DNA from: an uncultured Verrucomicrobiota bacterium
GTDB lineage: Bacteria > Verrucomicrobiota > Verrucomicrobiia > Limisphaerales > UBA9464
Direction: 5' to 3'
Assembly: GCA_903896505.1 (NCBI GenBank)
Contig: CAITXU010000272.1
Span: 1-38,872, forward strand
Length of the DNA stretch: 38,872 bases
A program made the position numbers and the translations under genes. Positions 14,960-22,760 of this stretch are shown here, piece by piece. The notes beneath the pieces were generated by a model. The model saw only the letters and a list, made by a program, of their open reading frames with translations, did no database searches and was not told the origin of the DNA. Numbering within the stretch: position 1 is the first letter of the stretch; each line of letters starts with the position of its first letter.

Positions 14960-15514
14960 GTGAGCGTCAATCCACCCATCCCTGAGGAGTTGCGGTCTGG
15001 GCCTCCCATCGACCACGAGGATTTGTTATCCGCTGCTTACTCGGAGCTGCGCCGCCTCGCGGGTGCCCAAATGAATCGCGAGGCACCCGGACACACCCTC
15101 CAACCCACCGCCCTGGTTCACGAAGCCTGGTTGAATCTTGTTCGTTCCGGAACCGTTCGATATCAGGACGAGGGCCACTTCCTGGCGAAAGCCGCAGAGG
15201 CCATGCGGTGTATCCTCATTGATCGGGCACGAAAAAAGGCCAGGGTCCGGCATGGAGGGGGAATGCAGCGCATCGATTTCGATCAGGTCTCGGTGGCCGT
15301 CGACACCGCTCCCGATACCCTCCTTCAAATCAACGACGCTCTCGAGAAATTGGCCCGGGAATCAGGACCCAAGGCTGAACTGGTCAAACTCCGCTTTTTC
15401 GCCGGTTTGAGTCGAGAAGAGGCAGCGACAGCGCTGGGAGTCTCCCTTGCCACCGCCGATCGATGGTGGGCCTTCGCCCGAGCCTGGCTGATGGTCGAGT
15501 TGCAGCAGCAATAG
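14960..15514 (+). CDS. ECF-like sigma factor of the kinase-associated type (TIGR02999-like)
   Basis: A 184-residue protein matching the Sig-70_X6/TIGR02999 ECF group: DHEDLLSAAYSELRRLAGAQM, HTLQPTALVHEAWLNLV, HFLAKAAEAMRCILIDRARKKAR, then the region 4 segment ELVKLRFFAGLSREEAATAL and GVSLATADRWWAFARAWL. Sigma factors of this group often neighbour Ser/Thr kinases in Planctomycetes, Acidobacteria and Verrucomicrobiota. Here the kinase gene follows after 15 nt, so phosphorylation-controlled sigma activity is a reasonable inference. GTG start at 14960. Confidence 0.92.
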   Translation: MSVNPPIPEELRSGPPIDHEDLLSAAYSELRRLAGAQMNREAPGHTLQPTALVHEAWLNLVRSGTVRYQDEGHFLAKAAEAMRCILIDRARKKARVRHGGGMQRIDFDQVSVAVDTAPDTLLQINDALEKLARESGPKAELVKLRFFAGLSREEAATALGVSLATADRWWAFARAWLMVELQQQ

Positions 15515-15529
15515 TTCTATAGGCCGGGC

Positions 15530-18001
15530 ATGGCTCATTCCGCTTCGCACGATCCCGGGAAACAGAATGGCGTTCCGGCAGGCTCTCCAGATTCCAACAT
15601 GCCGCCGGGCGGAGTGGAGGGATTGTCGGAAATTTTCGGCCGTGCTCTGGAACTCCCGGAGTCGGACAGGGCCGCATTCATCGAGCAAGCCAGCGGAGGA
15701 GATGCCGGGGTTCGCCTTCGAGTCCAGGAATTGCTGGCAGCCCATCGCTCCCATTCCCGATTTCTGGAAAATGCATCCGTGGAACCGTTTGCCGCTTTGC
15801 TGCGGGAGACCGAGCAGCCGGGCGAATGGATCGGCCCCTATCGGTTGATTCGAAAGATCGGCGAAGGCGGTTGTGGTGTGGTCTATCTGGCTGAACAGGA
15901 ACTTCCGCTGCAACGCAAAGTCGCCCTGAAGCTTCTCCGCTGGGGGACCGGCACCCGGGAGTTACTGTCCCGTTTCTCGCTCGAACAGCGGGTCCTGGCC
16001 CGGATGAATCATCCAAATATCGCCCGCATCCTGGATGCCGGAGTCGCGGCATCCGGCCGTCCCTTCTTCGCCATGGAATGGATCGAGGGAATCCATCTGG
16101 ACGAGTACTGTCGGCGTCAGGCGGTTCCGGTTCAAACCAAGATCGAATTGGTTCTCGCCACCTGCCTGGGCGTCGCCCATGCCCATGCGCTTGGAGTCAT
16201 TCACCGCGACCTCAAGCCTTCCAACATCCTGGTCGCCGAAGTGGATGGGGTGCCTATTCCCAAGATTATTGACTTCGGCATCGCCAAGCCCATCGAGGGG
16301 GACCTCGCTGACCGGTCCTTTCAGACCGTTGAACAACGATTCCTGGGCACCACGAACTACGCCAGCCCTGAGCAACGTGAAGGGAGAATCGCCGATGTGG
16401 ACGCCCGCACCGACGTTTTTAGTCTGGGCATTGTCCTCTATCAGTTGCTGGCCGGGGTCCATCCGTTGGAGACCGGATCGAATCGCGGAACGTCTTCTCG
16501 AAGGTTCGACTGGGAAGACGCAATGCCGCCCAGCACCCGCCTCCGGGCTCTCAGACGGACGAAATCAATGCCCGGAGCAGGGGAACAAAAGCAACCTATC
16601 GAAGGGCAGTTGGGAAAGATTCGGGGCGATCTGGACTGGGTCGTCATGAAGGCAATTGAGCCAGTCCCCGCCCGGCGCTATTCGACCGCCACCGAATTCG
16701 CCGCCGATCTCCAGCGGTACCTGGACGACGACCACGTCTTTGCCCGGCCACCCCATCCGGTCGTGCGCCTGTACCGGGCCCTGCGGCGAAACAAGGGTTG
16801 GCTGCTGCTCGTGGCCGGGATGATATTGCCTATCATGGCCTTGGGCGTTGTCCAATGGCTGAGAGGACCGGTTGAGCGGATTGAGCGCACCAGTCGCCAC
16901 GGTCCTTCCCAAGTGTGGACCGGACGACAGTTGGTGGTGTGGGGCGGCGCCAACTTTCAGCATCCGCGCAACGATGGCTGGGTCTATGACGCAATAAGAG
17001 GCCGCGCCACCGCCATGACATTGCGGGGTGCGCCGAGTCCGAGAATCTCTGCCGGGGCGGTTTGGACCGGACAGGAAATGTTCGTCTGGGGCGGCGATGA
17101 TACCCGGATTGCATTTGGAGATGGTGCCATTTATGACCCCGTTCGGAATGCCTGGCGACAGGTGTCAGCCAACGCCGCGCCAACGCCTCGAAACAACTTC
17201 AGCCTGGTGTGGGCAGACAATAAGGTGCTGCTTTGGGGTGGCCAAACAGTGGAGCCTGGACGTTCGCGAGCCTTGAATGATGGCTATTTCTACGATCCTC
17301 GCGCGGATTCTTGGAATCGAATCCCGTCGCTGCCCGATTTCACTCCCCGTGGCCGGGCACCAGCTTTTTGGACGGGCTCCGAAGTCTTGATTTGGGGTGG
17401 GAGAGATAATAAGAAGGCATTCAATGATGGTTCGGCCTTCAATCCTGCCACGGGAATCTGGCGTAGACTTTCGACCACCGGAGCTCCCGTGCCCACGCAT
17501 TTTCCATCGGTGGTCTGGACTGGGCGGGAAATGCTTGTTTTTGGTGGACTCGCAGATTCTGCGGACCCGAGGTCGGCACTTTCAACGGGAAGTCGATACG
17601 ATCCGAAAACCGACACCTGGAAACCAATAGCGACCCATGGCGCGCCCTCGGCTCGACACCGCCATTGGGCCGTCTGGACGGGAAGGCAGATGATCGTGTG
17701 GGGCGGGCTCGACGGAGCCTACCATCCTATTGGCGACGGTGCCCTTTATGATCCAGCTCTGGACCTCTGGAAGCCGGTCAGCAACCGCGACGCTCCCTCG
17801 CCGCGATTTGCCGACGAACCGGCCACTTGGACCGGTTTGGAGATGATCCTTTGGGGAGGGTCGAATCACGTCGACGATTGGTACGCCGATCTGACCGACG
17901 GCGGTCGGTACGATCCTGTAAGTGACCGCTGGATACCGATTCCTGCCAGGGTGATTAGCCGACTGGACCGCAACCCGATTCTTAATTTTCTCGATCTTTA
18001 A
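15530..18001 (+). CDS. Transmembrane Ser/Thr protein kinase with Kelch-propeller sensor domain
   Basis: An 823-residue Hanks-type kinase. Residues 30-90 are the small helical domain that precedes many such kinases (LPESDRAAFIEQA...VQELLAAH). The kinase domain spans about 101-400: Gly-loop IGEGGCGVVYLAE (110-122), catalytic Lys134 (VALK), HRDLKPSN (225-232), DFG (248-250) and SPE (279-281). All catalytic residues are intact. A transmembrane helix lies at about 424-443. The exported part (about 455-810) has seven Kelch-like repeats, each with W(T)G..M..WGG, DG..YDP and a following W. This matches a seven-bladed propeller. The partner sigma gene is directly upstream. The same Kelch repeat type recurs in the two secreted proteins downstream, hinting at a shared ligand or polymer. 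Confidence 0.93.
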   Translation: MAHSASHDPGKQNGVPAGSPDSNMPPGGVEGLSEIFGRALELPESDRAAFIEQASGGDAGVRLRVQELLAAHRSHSRFLENASVEPFAALLRETEQPGEWIGPYRLIRKIGEGGCGVVYLAEQELPLQRKVALKLLRWGTGTRELLSRFSLEQRVLARMNHPNIARILDAGVAASGRPFFAMEWIEGIHLDEYCRRQAVPVQTKIELVLATCLGVAHAHALGVIHRDLKPSNILVAEVDGVPIPKIIDFGIAKPIEGDLADRSFQTVEQRFLGTTNYASPEQREGRIADVDARTDVFSLGIVLYQLLAGVHPLETGSNRGTSSRRFDWEDAMPPSTRLRALRRTKSMPGAGEQKQPIEGQLGKIRGDLDWVVMKAIEPVPARRYSTATEFAADLQRYLDDDHVFARPPHPVVRLYRALRRNKGWLLLVAGMILPIMALGVVQWLRGPVERIERTSRHGPSQVWTGRQLVVWGGANFQHPRNDGWVYDAIRGRATAMTLRGAPSPRISAGAVWTGQEMFVWGGDDTRIAFGDGAIYDPVRNAWRQVSANAAPTPRNNFSLVWADNKVLLWGGQTVEPGRSRALNDGYFYDPRADSWNRIPSLPDFTPRGRAPAFWTGSEVLIWGGRDNKKAFNDGSAFNPATGIWRRLSTTGAPVPTHFPSVVWTGREMLVFGGLADSADPRSALSTGSRYDPKTDTWKPIATHGAPSARHRHWAVWTGRQMIVWGGLDGAYHPIGDGALYDPALDLWKPVSNRDAPSPRFADEPATWTGLEMILWGGSNHVDDWYADLTDGGRYDPVSDRWIPIPARVISRLDRNPILNFLDL

Positions 18002-18027
18002 CCTGCTGAATCAAAGCAACATCGGTA

Positions 18028-18110
18028 TCCCGCCAATGCAGGACAGGTCCCCATTCGTAGCGGGGATCATCCTCTCTCCCGTCGTAGAGGCACCTTGGTA
18101 GGGCCCTGCT
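18028..18110 (+). repeat. Dispersed repeat (family C), copy 2
   Basis: CCCGCCAATGCAGGACAGGTCCCCA followed by GGGATCATC and AGGCACCTTGGTAG; the same order of blocks as 51-125 of the window, and inverse to 30690-30815. Confidence 0.65.
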
Positions 18111-18183
18111 GCCAATCTGACCCGGCGACACCTGGAAGCAAAACGGCGGCCCCTTTTTACCAGGATGTTTTCCCCCGACCGAC

Positions 18184-18262
18184 TAGCGCCGACTGACGCT
18201 CGGCGACTACAGCAAGGGTGGCCACCTCGATCCCGGTAGTCGCCGAACGTGAGTCGGCGCTA
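18184..18262. repeat. Inverted repeat with 27-nt arms
   Basis: The left arm 18184-18210 (TAGCGCCGACT...GGCGACTAC) pairs with the right arm 18236-18262 at 25 of 27 positions across a 25-nt spacer. A half copy with the same GTCGGCGCTATCTTTAC end is at 21038-21067. This is a second palindromic repeat family, distinct from the RAYT-linked REP. Confidence 0.75.
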
Positions 18263-18399
18263 TCTTTACTTGGCCACAGCCCGTTTCGAAACAGATCGGT
18301 GGGCGACTGACACAATGGCCGTAGGCAACGGCGGGTCGGCACCCTGCGGGGTAACTCCTGCAAGGAGGGAACAGTCCAGTGACAGGTTCGATGGCACAT

Positions 18400-18573
18400 C
18401 CTTGCGCATAGTCGCGGGCGAGAGCGGTCTTGCCCCACTGGTGCGCACCGAGCGAGGTAGCGATCCGGTCGTCATCCAAGGCCGATTCCAGCGCTTGCAT
18501 GGCTTTGGGCCGGGCAATCACGGATGGAAAACAATACTCGTTTTTCTGGAGCTCAAGTACAGAAATACAAGGA
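18400..18573 (-). pseudogene. 5' remnant of a DUF4143 AAA ATPase gene with its operator
   Basis: On the minus strand from a GTG at 18521 one reads VIARPKAMQALESALDDD and then a damaged Walker A (GAHQWGKTA where the intact gene has GPRQCGKTT), closely matching the N-terminus of the intact gene at 27200-28363. Similarity stops near 18400. Upstream, at 18537-18573, the palindromic operator persists with one good arm (AGAAATACAAGGA) and one decayed arm. About 340 codons of the gene are missing. Confidence 0.82.
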
Positions 18574-18599
18574 GGGGTCGAAGGATACCAGTAGCGTGT

Positions 18600-18908
18600 C
18601 CGGCGCGGTTCGCCCGATTGTATATGTGCGGAATCTCGTGAACTGGGCTGCACATGGTCAGCCCTGCCGGGGGGGAAAGTTGGCTGTGGACCCGACCAAC
18701 GGGCACTCTCCACCGCTATTTCCGCATACTTTTTTGGGATCCTCCTCAAAAAGCCTCATGCAACATCCCTCATTTCAGTGGATCAGGTTCCACACAGATT
18801 TTTTCGCTCGGTGAGAGTTTTTGCCTGGGAACGACGCTATCCAAAGAAGACGGCCTCGGCGTCGGATTTCATCCGCGCCAGGCTGAGTTGGAATAATCCA
18901 TCCGAACC
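18600..18908 (+). promoter_or_regulatory. Conserved upstream region of Kelch paralogue 1
   Basis: About 300 nt upstream of the ATG at 18909 match the region at 21562-21860 upstream of the second paralogue. Shared blocks include GCGGTTCGCCCGATTG, ACATGGTCAGCCCTGCC, TATTTCCGCATAC, CATTTCAGTGGAT, GTGAGAGTT and ATCCATCCGAACCATGAAAA. The first 65 nt also match the sequence upstream of the DUF4143 gene (28440-28505). The block likely carries the promoter of both secreted-protein genes, but no sigma-70 consensus stands out. Confidence 0.6.
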
Positions 18909-20993
18909 ATGAAAAGCGCAGACAACCGACCCGCCTGGAGTTCGTTCGAAACGGGGTACCACCGAGCGCGGCGGGCGCTGGCGGTCGTCCAGAGGGCAGG
19001 GGTCGTTTGTCTCCTGGCGTTGGCAACCGTGATCGTGGCGTCCCGCACTGCTTACGGCCAGGATTTGCCCGATTCTGGCTCTCCAGGTTCCGCGATTTGG
19101 ACAGGAGATTCGATGATTATATGGGGAGGGTACAAACGGAACCCAGGTAAGCCGCCTGACCTCCTTAATACGGGATGGTCGTTGAACCCCGTCGGGGGAG
19201 GGGTTTGGACCCGTCTTACAAATATGGCGCCCCTCTCGGCGCGAACCCACCAGGTCGCGGTTTGGACCGGGAAGGAAATGATCGTCTGGGGCGGTTCGAA
19301 AGCTCCATCAAGCAGCCTACTCAACGACGGCGCCGCGTACAATCCAACCACGGATACGTGGCGTCCGATGACTACGAATAACGCACCCTCACCACGTCGC
19401 GATCAGTTTGCCCTCTGGACAGGAACTCAAATGCTGATCTGGGGTGGTGGCGATTTCCCGTCCGGAGGCGGAGCCTACGACCCGGTGGCCGATACGTGGA
19501 CGCCGATCACCGATAACATGGCATCGATACCGTCGATCGATGGGGAACCCCAAAACCAAACCGTAAAGGCCGGCCAATCCGCAAGGTTGAGCGTCGTCGC
19601 TCAAGGTGCCCCTCCCCTGGCATATCAGTGGCGCTTTGGAACAAACAACATTGCCGGAGCCACCAATTATTACTTAACCATCGACCACGCCCAACCCACC
19701 GATGCGGGGCCGCACAGTGTTATTGTCACCAACTTCTTTGGCGTTGCGACAAGCACCGACGCCAACCTAATCGTTCTACCGGCAGAACCGTTGGACCTAT
19801 GGACATCGGTCAACTCCGGGACAACCCATTGGCTGGGTGCAGTCGCCGGCGGCCCCAGAGCGGTTGTGGCCGTCGGTGCTTCAGGGACCGTTGTCATGTC
19901 CACCAATGGCGTCGACTGGTTCTCCCAATTCTCAGGTATCACCAACAACCTTTATTCCATCGTTTATGGCAACGCACAGTTCGTCGCCGCGGGTGATACG
20001 GGATTGATCATCACTTCCCCCGATGGTATCAATTGGACTACCCAACTATCGAATACAACCAATTCAATTTATGGATTGACTGTCGGAGATGGCATTTTTG
20101 TAGGTGTTGGTGTCGGTGGTTTAATCCTCACTTTGTCCGATGGCTCGCATTGGGCTCGACAACAAACTTCGGTGACCCTGGACCTGATCAACGTCGCTTT
20201 TGGTAACGGGGGGTATGCCGCAATCGTTACCGACTACGACTTTACAGCCCGTGATCCGCTGGCAGTTGGAACAATTTCAATCCTTTCAACCAACGGCATC
20301 GAATGGAGCACGCCTCAGGATACTGGGATTTGGTCCAAAGCTTTGGTCTTTGGCGATGGGAATTTCTTCTCTGTTGGACGTGTTTGGATTAATCAAGTCG
20401 GCTACAGAGGTCGCTACTATATTTCTCACGACGGTGTCACTTGGGCGACAAGCATGATTTGCTCGGACCAAATTGATTATTATGATTACCCTGTACCCAC
20501 AGTGGCAATCGTCGGGAACGGACAGTTGGTAACCAACTTCGAATCTATGATCTCTGAAAACCCAGCCAGCCTGGTATCCGCTGACGTTGCGGCTGCGATA
20601 GGCGGCGCTACAATCGGTACAGTCGATCCATGGACGAGCGGGCCATCGTGGTCGTGTGGCCCCACTTTCGAGTATCGCAAGTTGGAGCCTCAAAACATCC
20701 TCGGCATGGGGCTCTGGCACTCTCGATTCGTAGGGGTCGGAGAGGCCGGTGCCATTTACCTTTCAGGCACTCTGCCGCCCTACCTGTCCCAGATATCCCA
20801 GGCAGGCAACGCAACCACCGTCAGCGCGGAAGGCCTTCCGCTGGAAAGCTACGTCCTCCAATCGGCTGCAACAATCAATGGACCGTGGCAGTTGGTCTCA
20901 ACGAACAGCACCTCAGCCGACGGCATCGTGACTTTCACCGACCCGACGCCTTCGGATGGCGCCAACCGCTTTTACCGGGTTTCCGGCCCGTAG
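18909..20993 (+). CDS. Secreted Kelch / Ig / BNR-repeat protein, paralogue 1
   Basis: A 694-residue exported protein. The long N-terminus holds a signal peptide (core about 30-47, likely cleavage at AYG-QD). Three Kelch repeats follow (WTGDSMIIWGG, WTGKEMIVWGG, WTGTQMLIWGG; about 58-205). An Ig-like domain comes next (about 215-295, PLAYQWRFGTNNI...DAGPHSVIVTN). Then come BNR/Ycf48-like repeats with S-DG-W Asp-box motifs (about 296-620). The C-terminal domain has YVLQSAATINGPW and NRFYRVSGP. The N-terminus is nearly the same as that of the next gene, which has seven Kelch repeats; three are too few for a closed propeller, suggesting loss of blades. The function is unknown; it is probably on or outside the cell surface. 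Confidence 0.88.
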   Translation: MKSADNRPAWSSFETGYHRARRALAVVQRAGVVCLLALATVIVASRTAYGQDLPDSGSPGSAIWTGDSMIIWGGYKRNPGKPPDLLNTGWSLNPVGGGVWTRLTNMAPLSARTHQVAVWTGKEMIVWGGSKAPSSSLLNDGAAYNPTTDTWRPMTTNNAPSPRRDQFALWTGTQMLIWGGGDFPSGGGAYDPVADTWTPITDNMASIPSIDGEPQNQTVKAGQSARLSVVAQGAPPLAYQWRFGTNNIAGATNYYLTIDHAQPTDAGPHSVIVTNFFGVATSTDANLIVLPAEPLDLWTSVNSGTTHWLGAVAGGPRAVVAVGASGTVVMSTNGVDWFSQFSGITNNLYSIVYGNAQFVAAGDTGLIITSPDGINWTTQLSNTTNSIYGLTVGDGIFVGVGVGGLILTLSDGSHWARQQTSVTLDLINVAFGNGGYAAIVTDYDFTARDPLAVGTISILSTNGIEWSTPQDTGIWSKALVFGDGNFFSVGRVWINQVGYRGRYYISHDGVTWATSMICSDQIDYYDYPVPTVAIVGNGQLVTNFESMISENPASLVSADVAAAIGGATIGTVDPWTSGPSWSCGPTFEYRKLEPQNILGMGLWHSRFVGVGEAGAIYLSGTLPPYLSQISQAGNATTVSAEGLPLESYVLQSAATINGPWQLVSTNSTSADGIVTFTDPTPSDGANRFYRVSGP

Positions 20994-21001
20994 TCAGCGT
21001 A

Positions 21002-21021
21002 GACCCGTCGAACGGCGGGTC
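21002..21021 (+). terminator. Small hairpin after Kelch paralogue 1
   Basis: GACCCG (21002-21007) pairs with CGGGTC (21016-21021) 8 nt past the stop codon. There is no T-run; a weak candidate only. Confidence 0.25.
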
Positions 21022-21037
21022 GGACCGCCCTGATTTT

Positions 21038-21067
21038 GTAGTCAACGTCAGTCGGCGCTATCTTTAC
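21038..21067 (+). repeat. Half copy of the TAGCGCCGAC inverted repeat
   Basis: GTAGTCAACGTCAGTCGGCG followed by CTATCTTTAC matches the right arm and flank at 18236-18269, including the downstream CCGTTTCGAAACAGAT-like segment. Confidence 0.6.
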
Positions 21068-21114
21068 CGTGCTATAACCCGTTCTGAAACAGATGGGCGG
21101 GAGGCCCCGACCCA

Positions 21115-21306
21115 CGGTCGTGCGGACAGCCTATTGGCTTCGCGTTTGAGGAATGGACGCGATTTGGACCGCCATGCGGACGAGGCCGCGGAGAGTGGCA
21201 GCGGCGTCCCGCCGCTCCCTTTTTAACTGCGTCCGCGCCGGATGGGAGGGCAAAGCGGCGGGACGCCGCTTCCACTTCACCTCTTGTCTTCGCCCTTGTG
21301 GGATGG
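21115..21306 (+). repeat. REP-bearing dispersed element, copy 3
   Basis: A longer variant of the element at 13140 and 14570: CGGTCGTGCGGACAGCCTAT start, REP A at 21195-21216, CCCTTTTTAACTGCGTCCG spacer, REP B at 21253-21277. It fills the gap between the two secreted-protein genes together with the repeats listed separately; no gene is seen in 20994-21860. Confidence 0.78.
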
Positions 21307-21349
21307 GTGTTGTCTGGACTGCCTTCGGCTCGCCAAGAGGCTCGCCACT

Positions 21350-21400
21350 GAGGTGCCGTTAGAACAAGACACGCAGTGATCCCCGCAATGGCGGGACGTC
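21350..21400 (-). repeat. Dispersed repeat (family C), short copy 3
   Basis: GAGGTGCC, then GATCCCCGCAATGGCGGGACG; the same order and orientation as 30706-30740, and inverse to 1-116. Confidence 0.5.
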
Positions 21401-21509
21401 GCTCCGTTTAGCGGCTACCGATGTTGCCCTTACTCAATTGGTAGCATCTACATTTTCAAGGTGGGAGGACGAACCGTTGTTTGAAACGCTAAAAAGCCTC
21501 CGCTACGAC

Positions 21510-21532
21510 GTAGCGCAGACATTCTTGTCGGC
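21510..21532 (+). repeat. Single arm of the AGACATTCTTGTC repeat
   Basis: GTAGCGCAGACATTCTTGTC plus GGC, matching the arms of the palindrome at 12856-13022. Directly before it CGCTACGACGTAGCG (21501-21515) forms a small perfect palindrome. Confidence 0.65.
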
Positions 21533-21561
21533 TGCACCGTGCCACGTCCCGACACACGCCG

Positions 21562-21860
21562 GTTCGCCCGATTGAATCCGTGCGAAATCTCGTGAGCTGG
21601 GCTGGACATGGTCAGCCCTGCCAGGGGGGCTATTGGTTGTGGAACCGCCCACCGGGAACGCCCCCGCTATTTCCGCATACCTTTTTGGAGTCTTCCTCAC
21701 TCCCCCCATGTAACCCCCTTCATTTCAGTGGATTACGCCCAGCAAGGATTTTTTTGATCCGTGAGAGTTCTTACCCGGAGAAGACGCTATTGGAAGGAGA
21801 CAGCACTCGTGTCGGTTCAAGGCCGAACCGGGCTGAGCCAGACAGAAATCCATCCGAACC
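21562..21860 (+). promoter_or_regulatory. Conserved upstream region of Kelch paralogue 2
   Basis: The homologue of 18600-18908 with the same landmarks and spacing to the start codon, showing that the paralogues were duplicated with their control region. Confidence 0.6.
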
Positions 21861-22760
21861 ATGAAAAAGGCAGACAACCAAAACAACTGGAGTTCGTTCG
21901 CAAGGGGGTACCACAGAGCGCAGCGGGCGCTGGCGGGCATCTCGAAAGCATGGGTTGGATGCCTCTGGGCATTGGCGACTGTGCTCGCGGGTTCGGGTAC
22001 CGCTTTCGGACAGGATTTGCCCGATACGGCCACTCCAGGTTCTGCAATTTGGACCGGTGATTCGATGATCATATGGGGAGGTTACAAAGGCAATCCGCCT
22101 GTCGTCGTTGATGGGGGATGGTCGTTGGAGCCGGTCACAGGGGTTTGGACCGAGCTACCGACCGGGGCTCCCATATCACCCCGAAGCGACCAGATCGCGA
22201 TATGGACAGGTAAGGAAATGATCCTTTGGAGCGGCGACAATGCACTCGGAGGATATTTTAGTGATGGAGCGCGCTACGACCCCTCTTCACAGTCCTGGAA
22301 GCCCATCAGCAGCACTCTGGCACCGACTGGACGTCAAGCAGCAACGGCGGTCTGGACAGGCTCTCGCATGCTGGTCTATGGAGGATTCAACGAGAATCTC
22401 ACCGCACCCTTTCTTGCCGATGGTCGTCAATACGATCCTGTCGCCGATGCGTGGAGCCCCATATCGATGGTCGGAGCCCCGTCGCCGCGTCGTGCCCATA
22501 GTGCCGTTTGGACTGGCGAGGAAATGATTGTCTGGGGCGGGTTTAACGGTGCCTCCCGCCTGCTTGATGGTGCCCGGTACAATCCTTCAAACGATACTTG
22601 GCGATCCATCTCGATCCAAAATACCCCTAGACCAAGGGACTATTTCACTGCTGTATGGACGGGCCGAGAAATGATCGTCTGGGGGGGACCAGCGATGGCA
22701 TATTCTACCTCGGTGACGGGGCGCGATATAGCCCGGCGAACGACACCTGGACACTGGTAA
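21861..22760 (+). CDS. Secreted Kelch/Ig/LamG/NHL protein, paralogue 2: N-terminal part before a frameshift
   Basis: 299 residues as it stands: a signal peptide like that of paralogue 1 (cleavage near AFG-QD), then Kelch repeats 1-4 and the first half of repeat 5 (WTGREMIVWGG). The frame is then lost at a G7 tract (22681-22687), and the last 20 residues are out-of-frame sequence. Adding one G would restore the Kelch pattern and join it to the frame that continues to 27019. The intact product would be about 1.7 thousand residues. It may be a true mutation, a phase-variable switch, or a sequencing error in a homopolymer. Confidence 0.85.
   Translation: MKKADNQNNWSSFARGYHRAQRALAGISKAWVGCLWALATVLAGSGTAFGQDLPDTATPGSAIWTGDSMIIWGGYKGNPPVVVDGGWSLEPVTGVWTELPTGAPISPRSDQIAIWTGKEMILWSGDNALGGYFSDGARYDPSSQSWKPISSTLAPTGRQAATAVWTGSRMLVYGGFNENLTAPFLADGRQYDPVADAWSPISMVGAPSPRRAHSAVWTGEEMIVWGGFNGASRLLDGARYNPSNDTWRSISIQNTPRPRDYFTAVWTGREMIVWGGPAMAYSTSVTGRDIARRTTPGHW

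Noticed and set aside
15530..18001. Kinase as a pseudokinase or truncated gene
   Set aside because: Gly-loop, Lys134, HRD, DFG and SPE are all present, and the frame is intact through seven Kelch repeats.
21420..21500. Possible tRNA or small RNA in the gap between the Kelch paralogues
   Set aside because: No cloverleaf, no T-loop GGTTCRA with acceptor pairing; only a small CGCTAC palindrome.
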